Assembly (NCBI RefSeq): GCF_028609805.1
Contig: NZ_CP063189.1
Coordinates: 496,001-560,000, forward strand
Direction: 5' to 3'
Origin: Corynebacterium massiliense DSM 45435
GTDB lineage: Bacteria; Actinomycetota; Actinomycetes; Mycobacteriales; Mycobacteriaceae
Length of the DNA stretch: 64,000 nucleotides
Part shown: positions 52,470-61,096 of the stretch, piece after piece
Layout: the number at the start of each line of letters is the position of its first letter
Numbering within the stretch: the stretch's first letter is position 1
Made by a program: the position numbers and the translations under genes
Notes under the pieces: model-generated
Told to the model about the DNA's origin: nothing
What the model saw: only the letters and a program-made list of their open reading frames with translations
Database searches by the model: none

Positions 52470-54140
52470 ATGGCTGTTCGAACCGGAACCCGAGCGCGGA
52501 AGAAAAAGCCGGAGGGGCAGTGGAAGATCGATGGCCGAACCCCGCTGAACCACGACGAAGAGGTCAAGCAGGAAGATCCGGGCATGGCCGCCCGGCAGCG
52601 CGTTATCGACATCTACTCCAAGGAGGGCTTTTCCTCCATCCCCGCCGACGACCTGGCGCCGCGCTTTAAGTGGCTGGGACTGTACACCCAGCGCAACCAG
52701 AACTTAGGCGGCGAGCTGACCGCCAAGCTGTCCAACACGGAACTGCAGGACAACTACTTTATGATGCGCATCCGCTTCGACGGCGGGCGCGTCACGCCGC
52801 GGCAGTTGCGCGCGGTGGGGGAGGTCTCCCGCGATTATGCGCGCTCGACGGCGGACTTCACGGACCGGCAGAACGTACAGCTGCACTGGATCCAGATCGA
52901 GGACGTACCGGCTATCTGGGACAAGCTCGAGGGCGTCGGGCTGTCCACGCTGAACGGCTGCGGCGACGTCGCCCGCGTCATCCTGGGCTCTCCCGTGGCG
53001 GGCGTGGCCGAGGACGAAATTATCGACGGCACGTGGGCCATCGACAAGATCAAGCAGGACCTCATCCTCCGCGAGGAGTTCCAGAACCTGCCGCGCAAGT
53101 TCAAGACCGCAATTTCCGGCAACGCCCGCCAGGACGTCACCCACGAGATCCAGGACGTCTCTTTCATCGGCGCGAACCACCCGGAGTACGGACCGGGCTT
53201 CGACTGCTTCGTGGGCGGGGGCCTTTCTACCAATCCGATGCTCGCGCAATCGCTAGGGGCGTGGATCCCGCTCGAGCGCGTGCCCGAGGTATGGGCTGGT
53301 GTGGCCGGCATCTTCCGCGACTACGGCTTTCGCCGCCTGCGCAACCGCGCGCGGTTGAAGTTCATCGTGGCGCAGTGGGGCATCGACAAGTTCCGCGAGG
53401 TGCTCGAAACCGAGTACCTGGACGCGCCGCTGGTGGATAACGAACCGACCCGGATTAACCCGGGCAGCCGCGATCACCTGGGCACCCACAAGCAAAAGGA
53501 CGGCAAGTACTACCTGGGCGTGAAGCCGACGGTGGGGCACGCGACCGGCGAGCAGCTCATCGCCATTGCGGACGTGGCCGAAAAATTCGGCATCGAGCGC
53601 ATCCGCACCACCCCGTACAAGGAACTGGTTTTCCTCGATGTGGAGGAAGAGCAGCTCGAGCCGTTGCGCAACGCCCTGGACGAGACGGGGCTGTATTCCA
53701 ACCCGTCGGAGTTCCGCCGCGGCGTCATGTCGTGCACCGGCCTAGAGTTCTGCAAACTCGCGCACACCACCACGAAAGCGACGGCCATCAAGCTGGTCGA
53801 TGAATTGGAAGACGCCCTGGGCGATCTCGACGTCCCGCTGAACATCACGTTGAACGGCTGCCCGAACTCCTGCGCGCGCACGCAGGTCTCCGACATCGGG
53901 TTCAAGGGGCAAACCATCACGGACGACGACGGCAACCGCCTGGAAGGATTCCAGGTGCACCTGGGCGGCGCCTTGGGCATCGACCCCGGTTTTGGCCGCA
54001 AGGTACGCGCCCACAAGGTGCGCGGCGACGAGGTGGCCGACTACGTCGTGCGCGTGGTGTCCAACTACAAGGACGACCGCGCCTCCGGCGAGTCCTTCCG
54101 CGACTGGGTCCTGCACGCAGACGAGGAGTTGCTGAAATGA
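52470..54140 (+). CDS. cysI: Ferredoxin-type sulfite reductase
   Basis: A 556-residue sirohaem/4Fe-4S reductase that takes sulfite to sulfide with six electrons. The cluster and sirohaem ligands are in MSCTGLEFCKLAHTTTKA (Cys-x5-Cys near 421) and LNGCPNSCARTQVSDIG (Cys-x3-Cys near 463). Also TADFTDRQNVQLHWIQ and FDCFVGGGLSTNPMLA. The lack of a flavoprotein partner and the cysX neighbour argue for sulfite rather than nitrite as substrate, though the two subfamilies are close. The ATG at 52470 follows GGCGGAAAGG. The stop overlaps cysX by four bases (ATGA). Confidence 0.92.
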   Translation: MAVRTGTRARKKKPEGQWKIDGRTPLNHDEEVKQEDPGMAARQRVIDIYSKEGFSSIPADDLAPRFKWLGLYTQRNQNLGGELTAKLSNTELQDNYFMMRIRFDGGRVTPRQLRAVGEVSRDYARSTADFTDRQNVQLHWIQIEDVPAIWDKLEGVGLSTLNGCGDVARVILGSPVAGVAEDEIIDGTWAIDKIKQDLILREEFQNLPRKFKTAISGNARQDVTHEIQDVSFIGANHPEYGPGFDCFVGGGLSTNPMLAQSLGAWIPLERVPEVWAGVAGIFRDYGFRRLRNRARLKFIVAQWGIDKFREVLETEYLDAPLVDNEPTRINPGSRDHLGTHKQKDGKYYLGVKPTVGHATGEQLIAIADVAEKFGIERIRTTPYKELVFLDVEEEQLEPLRNALDETGLYSNPSEFRRGVMSCTGLEFCKLAHTTTKATAIKLVDELEDALGDLDVPLNITLNGCPNSCARTQVSDIGFKGQTITDDDGNRLEGFQVHLGGALGIDPGFGRKVRAHKVRGDEVADYVVRVVSNYKDDRASGESFRDWVLHADEELLK

Positions 54141-54454
54141 AGTTCCGGCGCACCCCCAACCCCAACCGCAACCACCCGCAGTTCTGCCCGTACTGCAGCG
54201 GCACGCAGCTGTTTCCCAACGAGGAAGACGACTTCGCGTGGTCCTGCCAGGAGTGCCTCCGCGTCTTCAGCGTGCGTTTCTTCGGCCAGGATGAGCTGGA
54301 TTCCGCGCCCCTGCCGGCGCACTCGACCAATGAGGCGTTGCAGGAGTCTTTGCGCAAGCGCGAGCATTCCACGGCCGTGGAGCCGGGCCAAAGCGCGGCT
54401 GGGGAAGACGAAGCAAGGAAAAGCGATGAGCCTGGCACACCTGGCACGGCCTAG
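54137..54454 (+). CDS. cysX: CysX, small zinc-ribbon protein of the sulfite reduction operon
   Basis: A 105-residue protein. Residues 1-55 carry two Cys pairs, FCPYCSG and CQECLRVF, forming a rubredoxin/zinc-ribbon-like knuckle; the remaining 50 residues are acidic and variable. In C. glutamicum cysX follows cysI and is proposed to be an electron carrier or accessory for sulfite reductase. Here it overlaps the cysI stop by four bases (ATGA) and the next gene by 29 bases, so the three are translationally coupled. The 3' half is longer than in C. glutamicum, consistent with fusion of formerly spacer sequence after loss of the genes that normally follow; that is inference. Confidence 0.85.
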   Translation: MKFRRTPNPNRNHPQFCPYCSGTQLFPNEEDDFAWSCQECLRVFSVRFFGQDELDSAPLPAHSTNEALQESLRKREHSTAVEPGQSAAGEDEARKSDEPGTPGTA

Positions 54455-55241
54455 CCTTCTCACCCTCTCCCACGGCTCGCGCCACCCCGCCGCCGCCCGC
54501 GGCATCGAGGCGCTCACACAGACGGCTGCGCAGGCCCAGGGGTTTGGGAGTGGTGATTTCGCCGCGGCGCACCTGGAGTTCAACGAGCCGACGCTTGGCG
54601 ATGCCGCCATTGCCCTCGCCGAACGCGGCCACCGCGCGGCCATCGTCGTGCCTTTGCTGTTTAGCAACGGCTACCATCAACGGGTCGACGTTCCCGCGGA
54701 GCTGGACGCAGCACATGCGGCCTCCGGCCTGACGCTGCTTCGCGCGCCGGGGCTGGGCCTCGGCGCCGATGTGGAAGAGTGCCTCGCCCGCCACGTGCGG
54801 CGGTCCGCTTACACCGATAGCGGTCAGCGGCTGCGCGTCGTGGTCTACGCGGTCGGATCCGCCACCCCTGGCGCGAATGAGGCAGTCGGCGAGTTTGCCC
54901 AGCGCGTCGGGCGTCGCCTTGGCGTGCCGGCTACCGCGGCCTTTGCCACCCGCGGCGGGGTGAAGGCCGTGTTCGACGCCGCGCGGGCGTGCCAGCCCGG
55001 CGAACGAGTGGTGGTTATCCCGCTGTTTGTCACCGCCGGTCTCCTGCTCGATCGGCTCTCCCAAGCCGTCCGCGAGGGCGGCGATGCGGAGGCCGGCGAC
55101 ACGGTGCACGACCGGATCGTGGTGCTCCCGCCGCTGCGGGAAGCGCTGGCGGATGTCGTGGCCCAGCGCTACGCTGACACCGCCGCGGCGCTGGCGACTA
55201 CGCCTTCAGCCGCGATGCCCACTAGCGAAAGGCAGGGCTAA
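54426..55241 (+). CDS. Sirohydrochlorin chelatase (CbiX/SirB-like)
   Basis: A 271-residue two-lobed chelatase. SLLTLSHGSRHPAAARG at the N-terminus carries the catalytic His, followed by AHLEFNEPTLGDAA (metal-binding Glu) and IVVPLLFSNGYHQRVDVP; the second lobe shows VVVYAVGSATPGAN and VVVIPLFVTAGLLLDRL. It inserts Fe into sirohydrochlorin for the sirohaem of CysI, using the product of the SUMT at 56210. AAGGAAAAGCG precedes the ATG at 54426, inside the end of cysX. The stop overlaps the transporter start by one base (TAATG). Confidence 0.87.
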   Translation: MSLAHLARPSLLTLSHGSRHPAAARGIEALTQTAAQAQGFGSGDFAAAHLEFNEPTLGDAAIALAERGHRAAIVVPLLFSNGYHQRVDVPAELDAAHAASGLTLLRAPGLGLGADVEECLARHVRRSAYTDSGQRLRVVVYAVGSATPGANEAVGEFAQRVGRRLGVPATAAFATRGGVKAVFDAARACQPGERVVVIPLFVTAGLLLDRLSQAVREGGDAEAGDTVHDRIVVLPPLREALADVVAQRYADTAAALATTPSAAMPTSERQG

Positions 55242-56197
55242 TGCTTGAGCTCATTCTTGTTGCGCTGGCGGGTCTGGCTGCCCAGCTTGTCGATGGTGGC
55301 ATCGGCATGGGCTTCGGCGTCACCTCGACCACCATCCTGTTGCTCGCGGGGTTGGGGCCGGCGCAGGCATCGGCAGTCGTGCACACCGCGGAACTGGGCA
55401 CGACCGTCGTGTCCGGCATGAGCCACTGGCGGTTCGGCAACGTCGACTGGCGCGTGGTGTTAACCCTCGGTCTGCCCGGCGGGATTGCCGCCTGCGTGGC
55501 CGCGACGGTGTTGTCCCGCATCTCGATGGAAGCCGCCGCGCCCGTCACTTCCGCCATCCTCGTTGCGGTGGGCTGCAACCTGGTGTGGCGTTTTTCGCGC
55601 GGGCGGGTCCGCCGCGATCACACCGCCCGTGCGCACTCGACCCCGTTTTTGGTCGCGCTGGGATCACTCGGCGGTTTCGTCGACGCCTCCGGCGGCGGGG
55701 GATGGGGCCCGGTGACGACGTCGACCCTGATGGCCGTCGGGCGGGAGGAACCGCGGCGCATCGTCGGCACGGTCAACACCGCGGAGTTCCTCGTCTCCTT
55801 CGGAGCGACGGCCGGTTTTGTCGTCGGACTCTGGGACGACATCGTCACGCATTTTTCGTGGGTGGTGGCCCTCCTGGTGGGCGGCGCCATCGCCGCGCCC
55901 ATCGCCGCCTGGCTCATCTCGCGCATCAACCCGGTGCTTCTCGGCGGGCTGGTGGGCACCGCCATCGTGGTGCTCAACATCGACCGCGTCGCTGGCGGTG
56001 TCGAGCAGCTCGCGGATGTGGATATCTCCGCCGGCTGGCTCACCGCCGCGAAGCTTCTCGTCGGGGCAATCGGCGTCGCCGCCACCGTCCGCGGAGCGCT
56101 GCGTGCCCGCCGGGCCCGGGCGGCAGGGGTGGACGCGGAAAACGAGCACGAGCCCGCGGCGCAAGACCCCGATCCCGCCCCGCAGTCAGCGAACTAG
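55241..56197 (+). CDS. TauE/SafE-family anion transporter (CysZ-like)
   Basis: A 318-residue membrane protein with about eight hydrophobic segments and the TauE/SafE pattern: LAAQLVDGGIGMGFGVTSTTILL in TM1, GFVDASGGGGWGPVTTSTLMAVG at the start of the second half, and RRIVGTVNTAEFLVSFG. In C. glutamicum the gene at the end of the cys operon (cysZ) takes part in sulfate uptake; TauE proteins in general move sulfite or sulfonates. With cysHDN missing here, sulfite export or import is as likely as sulfate import. The tail (last 45 residues) is charged. Confidence 0.85.
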   Translation: MLELILVALAGLAAQLVDGGIGMGFGVTSTTILLLAGLGPAQASAVVHTAELGTTVVSGMSHWRFGNVDWRVVLTLGLPGGIAACVAATVLSRISMEAAAPVTSAILVAVGCNLVWRFSRGRVRRDHTARAHSTPFLVALGSLGGFVDASGGGGWGPVTTSTLMAVGREEPRRIVGTVNTAEFLVSFGATAGFVVGLWDDIVTHFSWVVALLVGGAIAAPIAAWLISRINPVLLGGLVGTAIVVLNIDRVAGGVEQLADVDISAGWLTAAKLLVGAIGVAATVRGALRARRARAAGVDAENEHEPAAQDPDPAPQSAN

Positions 56198-56209
56198 GCG
56201 CGCAATCCC

Positions 56210-56995
56210 CTAGGCACGCAACCCCGCGACTTCGCCGATGACGTAGACCGCCGGCGGGCCGATCTCTTCGCGCTCGATGGTTTCTGCCAACGAGCCCAGC
56301 GAGCAGCGGAAGGCGCGCTCGGTGGCGAGGCTTCCCTCCTGAATGATCGCGGCGGGCGTGTCTGCGGCGAGCCCGCCTTCGTGCAGGGCATCCGCGATGG
56401 CGCCGGCGTTGCGCACGCCCATGATGACCGCGATGGTCGCGCCCGACTGGGCGATAGCCCGCCAGTCCACCAGGGAACGCTCGTGGCCGGGCGGCAGGTG
56501 CCCGGAGACCACCGTGAACCCGTGGACCACGCCGCGTTGGCTCAGCGGGACACCGGCCAACCCGGGGACGGCGACGGCGCTAGTCACGCCCGGGATGACC
56601 TCGCAGGAGACGCCCGCTGCGGAAAGAGCTTGTACCTCTTCGAAGCCGCGGCCGAAGACGAAGGGATCGCCGCCTTTGAGGCGCACGACGGCGCGGCCGG
56701 CGCGGGCATGCTCAACAAGCAGGGAATTGATTTTCTCCTGGGAGGTCTGTTTTTTATACGGCAGCTTGGACACGTCGATGACCTGTTTGGCATCGACGTC
56801 GCACAGGCGGTGCAGTTCCGGCGCCGGGCCCAAGTGGTCGGTGAGGATGACGTCGGCGTCTTGGAGGGCGTGCATGCCTCGGACCGTGATGAGATCCCAC
56901 GCGCCGGGGCCGCCGCCGATGAGCGTGACACGCGGGTGGGGCGCGTGATGCCCAGCGTCGGTGGGGTGGTCTGCGGTATCGGTGGGAGACAACAT
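56210..56995 (-). CDS. cobA: Uroporphyrinogen-III C-methyltransferase (SUMT)
   Basis: A 261-residue SAM-dependent methyltransferase. LIGGGPGAWDLITVRGMHAL forms the N-terminal SUMT signature, then VILTDHLG, VVRLKGGDPFVFGRGFEEV (the SAM-binding proline-rich loop), VIPGVTSAVAVPGLAGVPLSQRG and VIMGVRN. It makes precorrin-2, the entry to sirohaem, and so supports CysI. It is convergent with the cys operon, 12 bases from the transporter stop. No separate dehydrogenase domain (as in full CysG) is present; the chelatase at 54426 may be partnered by a dehydrogenase elsewhere. Confidence 0.92.
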   Translation of the reverse strand: MLSPTDTADHPTDAGHHAPHPRVTLIGGGPGAWDLITVRGMHALQDADVILTDHLGPAPELHRLCDVDAKQVIDVSKLPYKKQTSQEKINSLLVEHARAGRAVVRLKGGDPFVFGRGFEEVQALSAAGVSCEVIPGVTSAVAVPGLAGVPLSQRGVVHGFTVVSGHLPPGHERSLVDWRAIAQSGATIAVIMGVRNAGAIADALHEGGLAADTPAAIIQEGSLATERAFRCSLGSLAETIEREEIGPPAVYVIGEVAGLRA

Positions 56996-57230
56996 GGATA
57001 GACAGTGTAGTTCACTGCTAGGAAACCAAGTGGTTCAGTGGGGGCTCAGCGCCGCGACATGGGTGCGGTCTGCGCGCCGGGTGGGAAGTTGGTGCCTGTT
57101 GCGGTGGCCGGCCGTATCTTGCCGCCAGGCTTTGCTACCCTAATGAGTGCTTTGCGGGAGGAAATGTCTCCCGCGACCTGCTCGTTTATCACCTCCCGCC
57201 AGCCCATTCGTGGTGTGGAAAGGACAACCA

Positions 57231-58526
57231 ATGCGATTGCTGCACGGCATCCCCCGCAATTACTCGTGGGGCTCACGCACGCTCATCCCGGAGCTCGTGG
57301 GGGAGGAGCCGACGGATAGCCCCGTCGCGGAAATTTGGTTCGGGGCGCACCCCAACGATCCGTCCACTGTGGACGGCAAGAACCTCGACGACATCATCGC
57401 GGCAGACCCGCAGGCGGAGCTGGGATTCGCGGTGACGGACAAGTTCCCGCACGAGCGCCTGCCTTACCTGGTCAAGCTGCTCGCGGCCGCGGAACCGCTG
57501 TCCCTGCAGGCACACCCGACGATGGAACAGGCGCAGGAGGGGTTTGCCCGCGAAAACGAAGCGGACATTCCGCTGACGGACCGCAAGCGCAATTACAAGG
57601 ATCCGTCCCACAAGCCGGAGATCATCATCGCCCTGACGGACTTCTACGCCATGGCCGGATTCCGCCCGGTCGCGCGCACCCGTCAGCTGCTCGGCGCGCT
57701 CAAGTGCCCGGAGCTCGAGCGGTACGTGACCATGCTCGACGGCACTGCCGCGGACAACGACGACGAGGCCGGCCTGCGGGCGCTTTTTACCACGTGGATC
57801 TCCATTCCCACTGCCGCCCGCAAGGAGCTTGTCGATGCCGTGGTGAACGCCGCCCGCCGGCTCATCGCTGAGGCGGCGCACAGCCTGCCCGCGAGGGTAG
57901 ACCAGTGGATGGTCGATGACCTGCGCACCGTGGTGGATCTCAACGAGCGCTACCCGGGCGATGCCGGCGTGCTTGGCGCCTTGCTGCTTAACCACATCCA
58001 CCTCGCGCCCGGCGAGTCGATCTTCTTGGCCGCAGGCCACCTGCACGCCTACGTGCGCGGCCTCGGCGTCGAGGTCATGGCCAACTCCGACAACGTCCTG
58101 CGCGGTGGTCTGACCCCGAAGTACGTCGACGTCCCAGAGCTGGTGAAGGTGCTGAACTTCGCCGCCGCAGATGACCCGCGCGTCGCGGCCGAGCTCGAAG
58201 CCACCGATTCGGTATCAGGACAAGACGCGGGGACAACCGGTGGCGTCAAAGCGTGGAACTACCCGGTGCCGGTCGATGAGTTTGCGGTCACCCGCGTCGA
58301 GCTCCCCGACGCTGAATCCACCTTCGCGCTCCCGTCCCGCGGGCCGGTTATCGCCCTGTGCGTGGCGGGCACGGCGCGCCTTTCGTCTGCTTCCGCTGCT
58401 GCGGGGGAAGGCGACCAACTCGAGCTGCAGCCCGGCCAGGCCGCCTGGATGTCGGCGAGCGATTCGGCTGTCCAGGCCGGCGGCCCGGCCACCATCTTCG
58501 TCGTCCGCGTCGGCGTGGACGACTAG
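57231..58526 (+). CDS. manA: Mannose-6-phosphate isomerase, class I
   Basis: A 431-residue zinc enzyme interconverting Fru-6-P and Man-6-P. SPVAEIWFGAHPNDP, LSLQAHPTMEQAQEGFA (zinc-binding Gln and His), YKDPSHKPEIIIALTDFYAM (Glu/His ligands) and FLAAGHLHAYVRGLGVEVMANSDNVLRGGLT are all present. Length is slightly above the usual 390-410. The ATG at 57231 follows GTGGAAAGGACAACC. A perfect 7-bp hairpin (gcgggag / ctcccgc, about 57146-57167) lies in the probable leader. It supplies the mannose route of ManB and ManC. Confidence 0.93.
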   Translation: MRLLHGIPRNYSWGSRTLIPELVGEEPTDSPVAEIWFGAHPNDPSTVDGKNLDDIIAADPQAELGFAVTDKFPHERLPYLVKLLAAAEPLSLQAHPTMEQAQEGFARENEADIPLTDRKRNYKDPSHKPEIIIALTDFYAMAGFRPVARTRQLLGALKCPELERYVTMLDGTAADNDDEAGLRALFTTWISIPTAARKELVDAVVNAARRLIAEAAHSLPARVDQWMVDDLRTVVDLNERYPGDAGVLGALLLNHIHLAPGESIFLAAGHLHAYVRGLGVEVMANSDNVLRGGLTPKYVDVPELVKVLNFAAADDPRVAAELEATDSVSGQDAGTTGGVKAWNYPVPVDEFAVTRVELPDAESTFALPSRGPVIALCVAGTARLSSASAAAGEGDQLELQPGQAAWMSASDSAVQAGGPATIFVVRVGVDD

Positions 58527-58560
58527 AGCTTGCCGCCCGGCTAGGGCTTTTACCGCGCGC

Positions 58561-59559
58561 TTAGTGGCTCGACAGCGAGTGCGCGGGTCCTGCCGGGTGA
58601 ACCTCGCCCGGGGCGGAGGGCTCTGCGCCATTGCCGTTTTCGGTGCCGTTGGCATCGGCAGGCGCCTGCGACGCCGCGCCATCGGCCGTCGGCTCTGGGC
58701 CATACTGCTCGCCCTGCTGGTCGCTTTGCGGCTGCGCGTTGCGTTGCCGCGGCTGCGGTGACGTGCCGTTGGTGCCGCTCCCGTTTCCGTCCGGGCGGGT
58801 GGTCTCCGTCGGGCGGTTCGGGGACTGGTTGTTCTTGTCCGACCCGCCGTTGGGCTCCGGGCTCGGAGTCGGGGTCGGCGTTGGCTGGTTGCCGTTGGAC
58901 TCGCCTTGCGAACCATTGTCGCCGGGGCGGTCCGGCTGGTTCGGATCGTTCGGCGTGGTGCCCGAGTCGCCCGAGCCGTCCTGGTTGTCCGGATTGGCCG
59001 GGGTGTTCGGATCGGTCGGCTCCCCGGTGTGGCCCTGGGAAGTGCCGTTCTGGTTGTGCTGCTGCGTCGGCTCGTTCTGGTTCTGCGCGCCAGAACCAGA
59101 ACCGGTGCCGTTACCGGTGCCGTTCGGGTTGACCGGTTCGGCATCGCCTGCGGAATCGGAGATGTTGCCGGGGTGGTAGTAATAGGTCGGCTCGACCTCG
59201 CGCTTTTCGGTGTTGACCCGAGCGTGCGGCGCGAGGAAGGGATCGTCTTCCATGCCGGGGGCGCGGCCGGCGCCCGTACGGTTGCCCGCCGCGGCGTTGT
59301 TTTCTACCTCATCGTCGCCGGACTTTTTGCGGTCCCGATCTTGATCGCCATCGGACTTGTCGTCCGTCGGCTTTTCCGAGTGAGTCTCGCTCGTCGTGGA
59401 AGCCTCCGAGGTCGGCTGCTCCATGGAGGAGGTGGCGCCCTGGCTCACGACGGAAGCAGGCTTGGGGGAGCTGGCGTGCCAGACACCGACGCCCACCCCG
59501 GCTGCGGTGAGCAGGCCGAGGGAGACGAAGGTGATAAAGCCGCGTTTTTCTGCGTTCAC
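58561..59559 (-). CDS. Membrane-anchored low-complexity (Asn/Gly/Pro/Gln-rich) protein
   Basis: A 332-residue protein with one N-terminal hydrophobic segment (ITFVSLGLLTAAGVGVGVWH, residues of about 9-28), probably an uncleaved anchor. It is followed by a Ser/Thr/Glu region, a short conserved-looking block (DDPFLAPHARVNTEKREVEPTYYYHPGNI, residues of about 105-133), then about 190 residues of Asn/Gly/Pro/Gln/Thr low complexity, including TPTPTPSPEP. No catalytic domain is seen. The outer part is probably extended, as in wall-spanning stalks. A direct repeat matching the MtrA box lies upstream (59581-59599). Function unknown. Confidence 0.75.
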   Translation of the reverse strand: MNAEKRGFITFVSLGLLTAAGVGVGVWHASSPKPASVVSQGATSSMEQPTSEASTTSETHSEKPTDDKSDGDQDRDRKKSGDDEVENNAAAGNRTGAGRAPGMEDDPFLAPHARVNTEKREVEPTYYYHPGNISDSAGDAEPVNPNGTGNGTGSGSGAQNQNEPTQQHNQNGTSQGHTGEPTDPNTPANPDNQDGSGDSGTTPNDPNQPDRPGDNGSQGESNGNQPTPTPTPSPEPNGGSDKNNQSPNRPTETTRPDGNGSGTNGTSPQPRQRNAQPQSDQQGEQYGPEPTADGAASQAPADANGTENGNGAEPSAPGEVHPAGPAHSLSSH

Positions 59560-59580
59560 CGTCCCACCTCATCAAAATCT

Positions 59581-59599
59581 GGTAACAAGTCGGTAACGA
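59581..59599. promoter_or_regulatory. MtrA-box-like direct repeat
   Basis: GGTAACAA (59581-59588), three bases, GGTAACGA (59592-59599). The MtrA site in C. glutamicum is described as a loosely conserved 8-bp direct repeat with a 3-bp gap; this fits exactly and lies 22-40 bases upstream of the start of the anchored low-complexity protein. MtrA itself is disrupted in this genome. Confidence 0.5.
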
Positions 59600-59703
59600 C
59601 AGTACCATCTTCCGCAACTTATGAGAACCGTGTTGAGTGCGGCAGGTAGCAGACGCACTCGCCCGCGCCGTACAGTACCCCTCGAGAAAAGGAGAAGGAG
59701 ATA

Positions 59704-60057
59704 ATGACCACCTGGGATGAAACCATCTTTTCCAGCGATGACAACGTCGCTTTCTTGGACGAATTGGCAGCGCTTGACGATGCCGAGGCGGTCGAGGCCG
59801 TCCGCGACGCCGTGACCCTGGCGGCGCAGGGCGACATCGAAACGGACGAGGAAGAGTCCAATGGACTGGCCGCCGCCACCATCGCCGCCATTTGGGCGGG
59901 CGCGCCCTTCTCCGCCGGCAAGACGGTCGAGGACTACCCGTTTATCCGCGATCTCGCAGGCTCCGGCGACGAGGACCTCAATGAGAAGGCCGCGGAGCTA
60001 CTGGAAGGGGTGGAAGGCGACTTCGACCTCGACCCGTTTTTGGAGGCGCTGTCCTAA
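59704..60057 (+). CDS. DUF4259 family protein
   Basis: A 117-residue acidic helical protein. The start TTWDETIFSSDDNVAFLDEL matches the DUF4259 pattern (Trp and paired Asp, then a helix), and LAAATIAAIWAGAPFSAG follows. No membrane segment or catalytic motif. GGAGAAGGAG precedes the ATG closely. The stop abuts the tmk start (TAA then GTG at 60058), so the two are in one operon. Function unknown; members of this family are often near toxin-immunity or housekeeping genes, which does not help here. Confidence 0.75.
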   Translation: MTTWDETIFSSDDNVAFLDELAALDDAEAVEAVRDAVTLAAQGDIETDEEESNGLAAATIAAIWAGAPFSAGKTVEDYPFIRDLAGSGDEDLNEKAAELLEGVEGDFDLDPFLEALS

Positions 60058-60708
60058 GTGCTCATTGCGATTGAGGGGATTGACGGCGCGGGCAAAAACA
60101 CCCTGGTGGAGCGCATCCGCGGAGAGCTCGGCGGCGGGGTAGAAGTGCGCACGCTCGCGTTCCCGCGGTATGCCGAGTCCATTCACGCCCAGCTGGCACG
60201 CGAGGCGCTCTACGGGCGGATGGGGGATCTCACCGATTCTGTCTACGCCATGGCCACGCTGTTCGCGCTCGACCGCCACGGCGCCCGCGAGACGTTGCAA
60301 AAGGCTGCACGATCCAGCGGGGAATTGCTCATCTTGGACCGCTACGTGGCGTCCAATGCGGCCTACAGCGCCGCCCGGCTGGGCGATGCCGGCGTGATCG
60401 AGTGGGTGCGCGAACTGGAGTTTTCCCGGCTCGAGCTGCCGGTGCCGGACCTGCAGATCTTCTTGGACACCGCGCCCGAGGTTGCGGCGGTGCGGGCTGC
60501 GGACCGGGCATCGACAGACGCGTCACGCGCGAAAGACGAATACGAAAAAGACTCGGGGCTGCAGCGCCGCACCGCCGAGTACTACAGCCGGCTGGCGGAG
60601 GAAGAGTGGGCAGGGCGTTGGATAGCCACTGCTGATGGCGATAAGATTATCCGAGCCGTACAAGAGATAGTAGGGAGTGGCAGTGGCACCGAAGATTCTC
60701 GTAGTTGA
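60058..60708 (+). CDS. tmk: Thymidylate kinase
   Basis: Phosphorylates dTMP to dTDP. The 216-residue P-loop protein has LIAIEGIDGAGKNTLVE (Walker A, with Asn in place of the commoner Ser, as is frequent in actinobacteria), LAFPRY, LLILDRYVASNAAY (DRY/H motif) and the lid region near SRAKDEYEKD. The GTG at 60058 directly follows the DUF4259 stop. It overlaps mtrA (start 60683) by 26 bases, as is normal for the tmk-mtrA-mtrB order in Corynebacteriales. Confidence 0.94.
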   Translation: MLIAIEGIDGAGKNTLVERIRGELGGGVEVRTLAFPRYAESIHAQLAREALYGRMGDLTDSVYAMATLFALDRHGARETLQKAARSSGELLILDRYVASNAAYSAARLGDAGVIEWVRELEFSRLELPVPDLQIFLDTAPEVAAVRAADRASTDASRAKDEYEKDSGLQRRTAEYYSRLAEEEWAGRWIATADGDKIIRAVQEIVGSGSGTEDSRS

Positions 60709-61096
60709 CGATGATCCCGCGATTTTGGAGATGCTTACCATCGTCCTCGAATCCGAGGGCATGGATCCTATCGCCGTCGCGGACGGAAACGATGCGGTGC
60801 CCGCATTCCACAAGCATGCCCCGGAGCTCATCCTGCTGGATTTGATGCTGCCGGGCATGAATGGCGTGGACATCTGCCGGGCCATCCGCCACGAGTCGGC
60901 GGTGCCCATCGTCATGCTCACCGCCAAGACCGACACGGTCGACGTCGTGCTGGGCCTGGAGTCGGGCGCGGACGACTACATCACCAAGCCGTTCAAGCCG
61001 AAAGAGCTCATCGCCCGCATCCGCGCGCGTCTGCGCCGCAGCGATTCGTCGTCCGGCGAGACCCTGGAGATCGGGGATCTGTGCATCGAGGGTTAA
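60683..61096 (+). pseudogene. mtrA: mtrA, 5' part (receiver domain), truncated by an IS
   Basis: Encodes about 137 residues: a complete receiver domain (KILVVDDDPAI acidic pocket, LILLDLMLPGM with the phosphorylatable Asp, IVMLTAKTD, and YITKPFKPKEL with the conserved Lys), then LEIGDLCI and two residues from the IS before a TAA at 61094-61096 inside the element. The DNA-binding domain is lost from this product. The GTG at 60683 has GGGAG upstream; GTG 60677 is an alternative. Removing the IS and one copy of the target duplication restores a full-length MtrA frame exactly. Confidence 0.95.
61082..61089. repeat. Target-site duplication, left copy
   Basis: tgcatcga, identical to 62472-62479, directly flanks the left inverted repeat of the IS. 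Confidence 0.95.
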
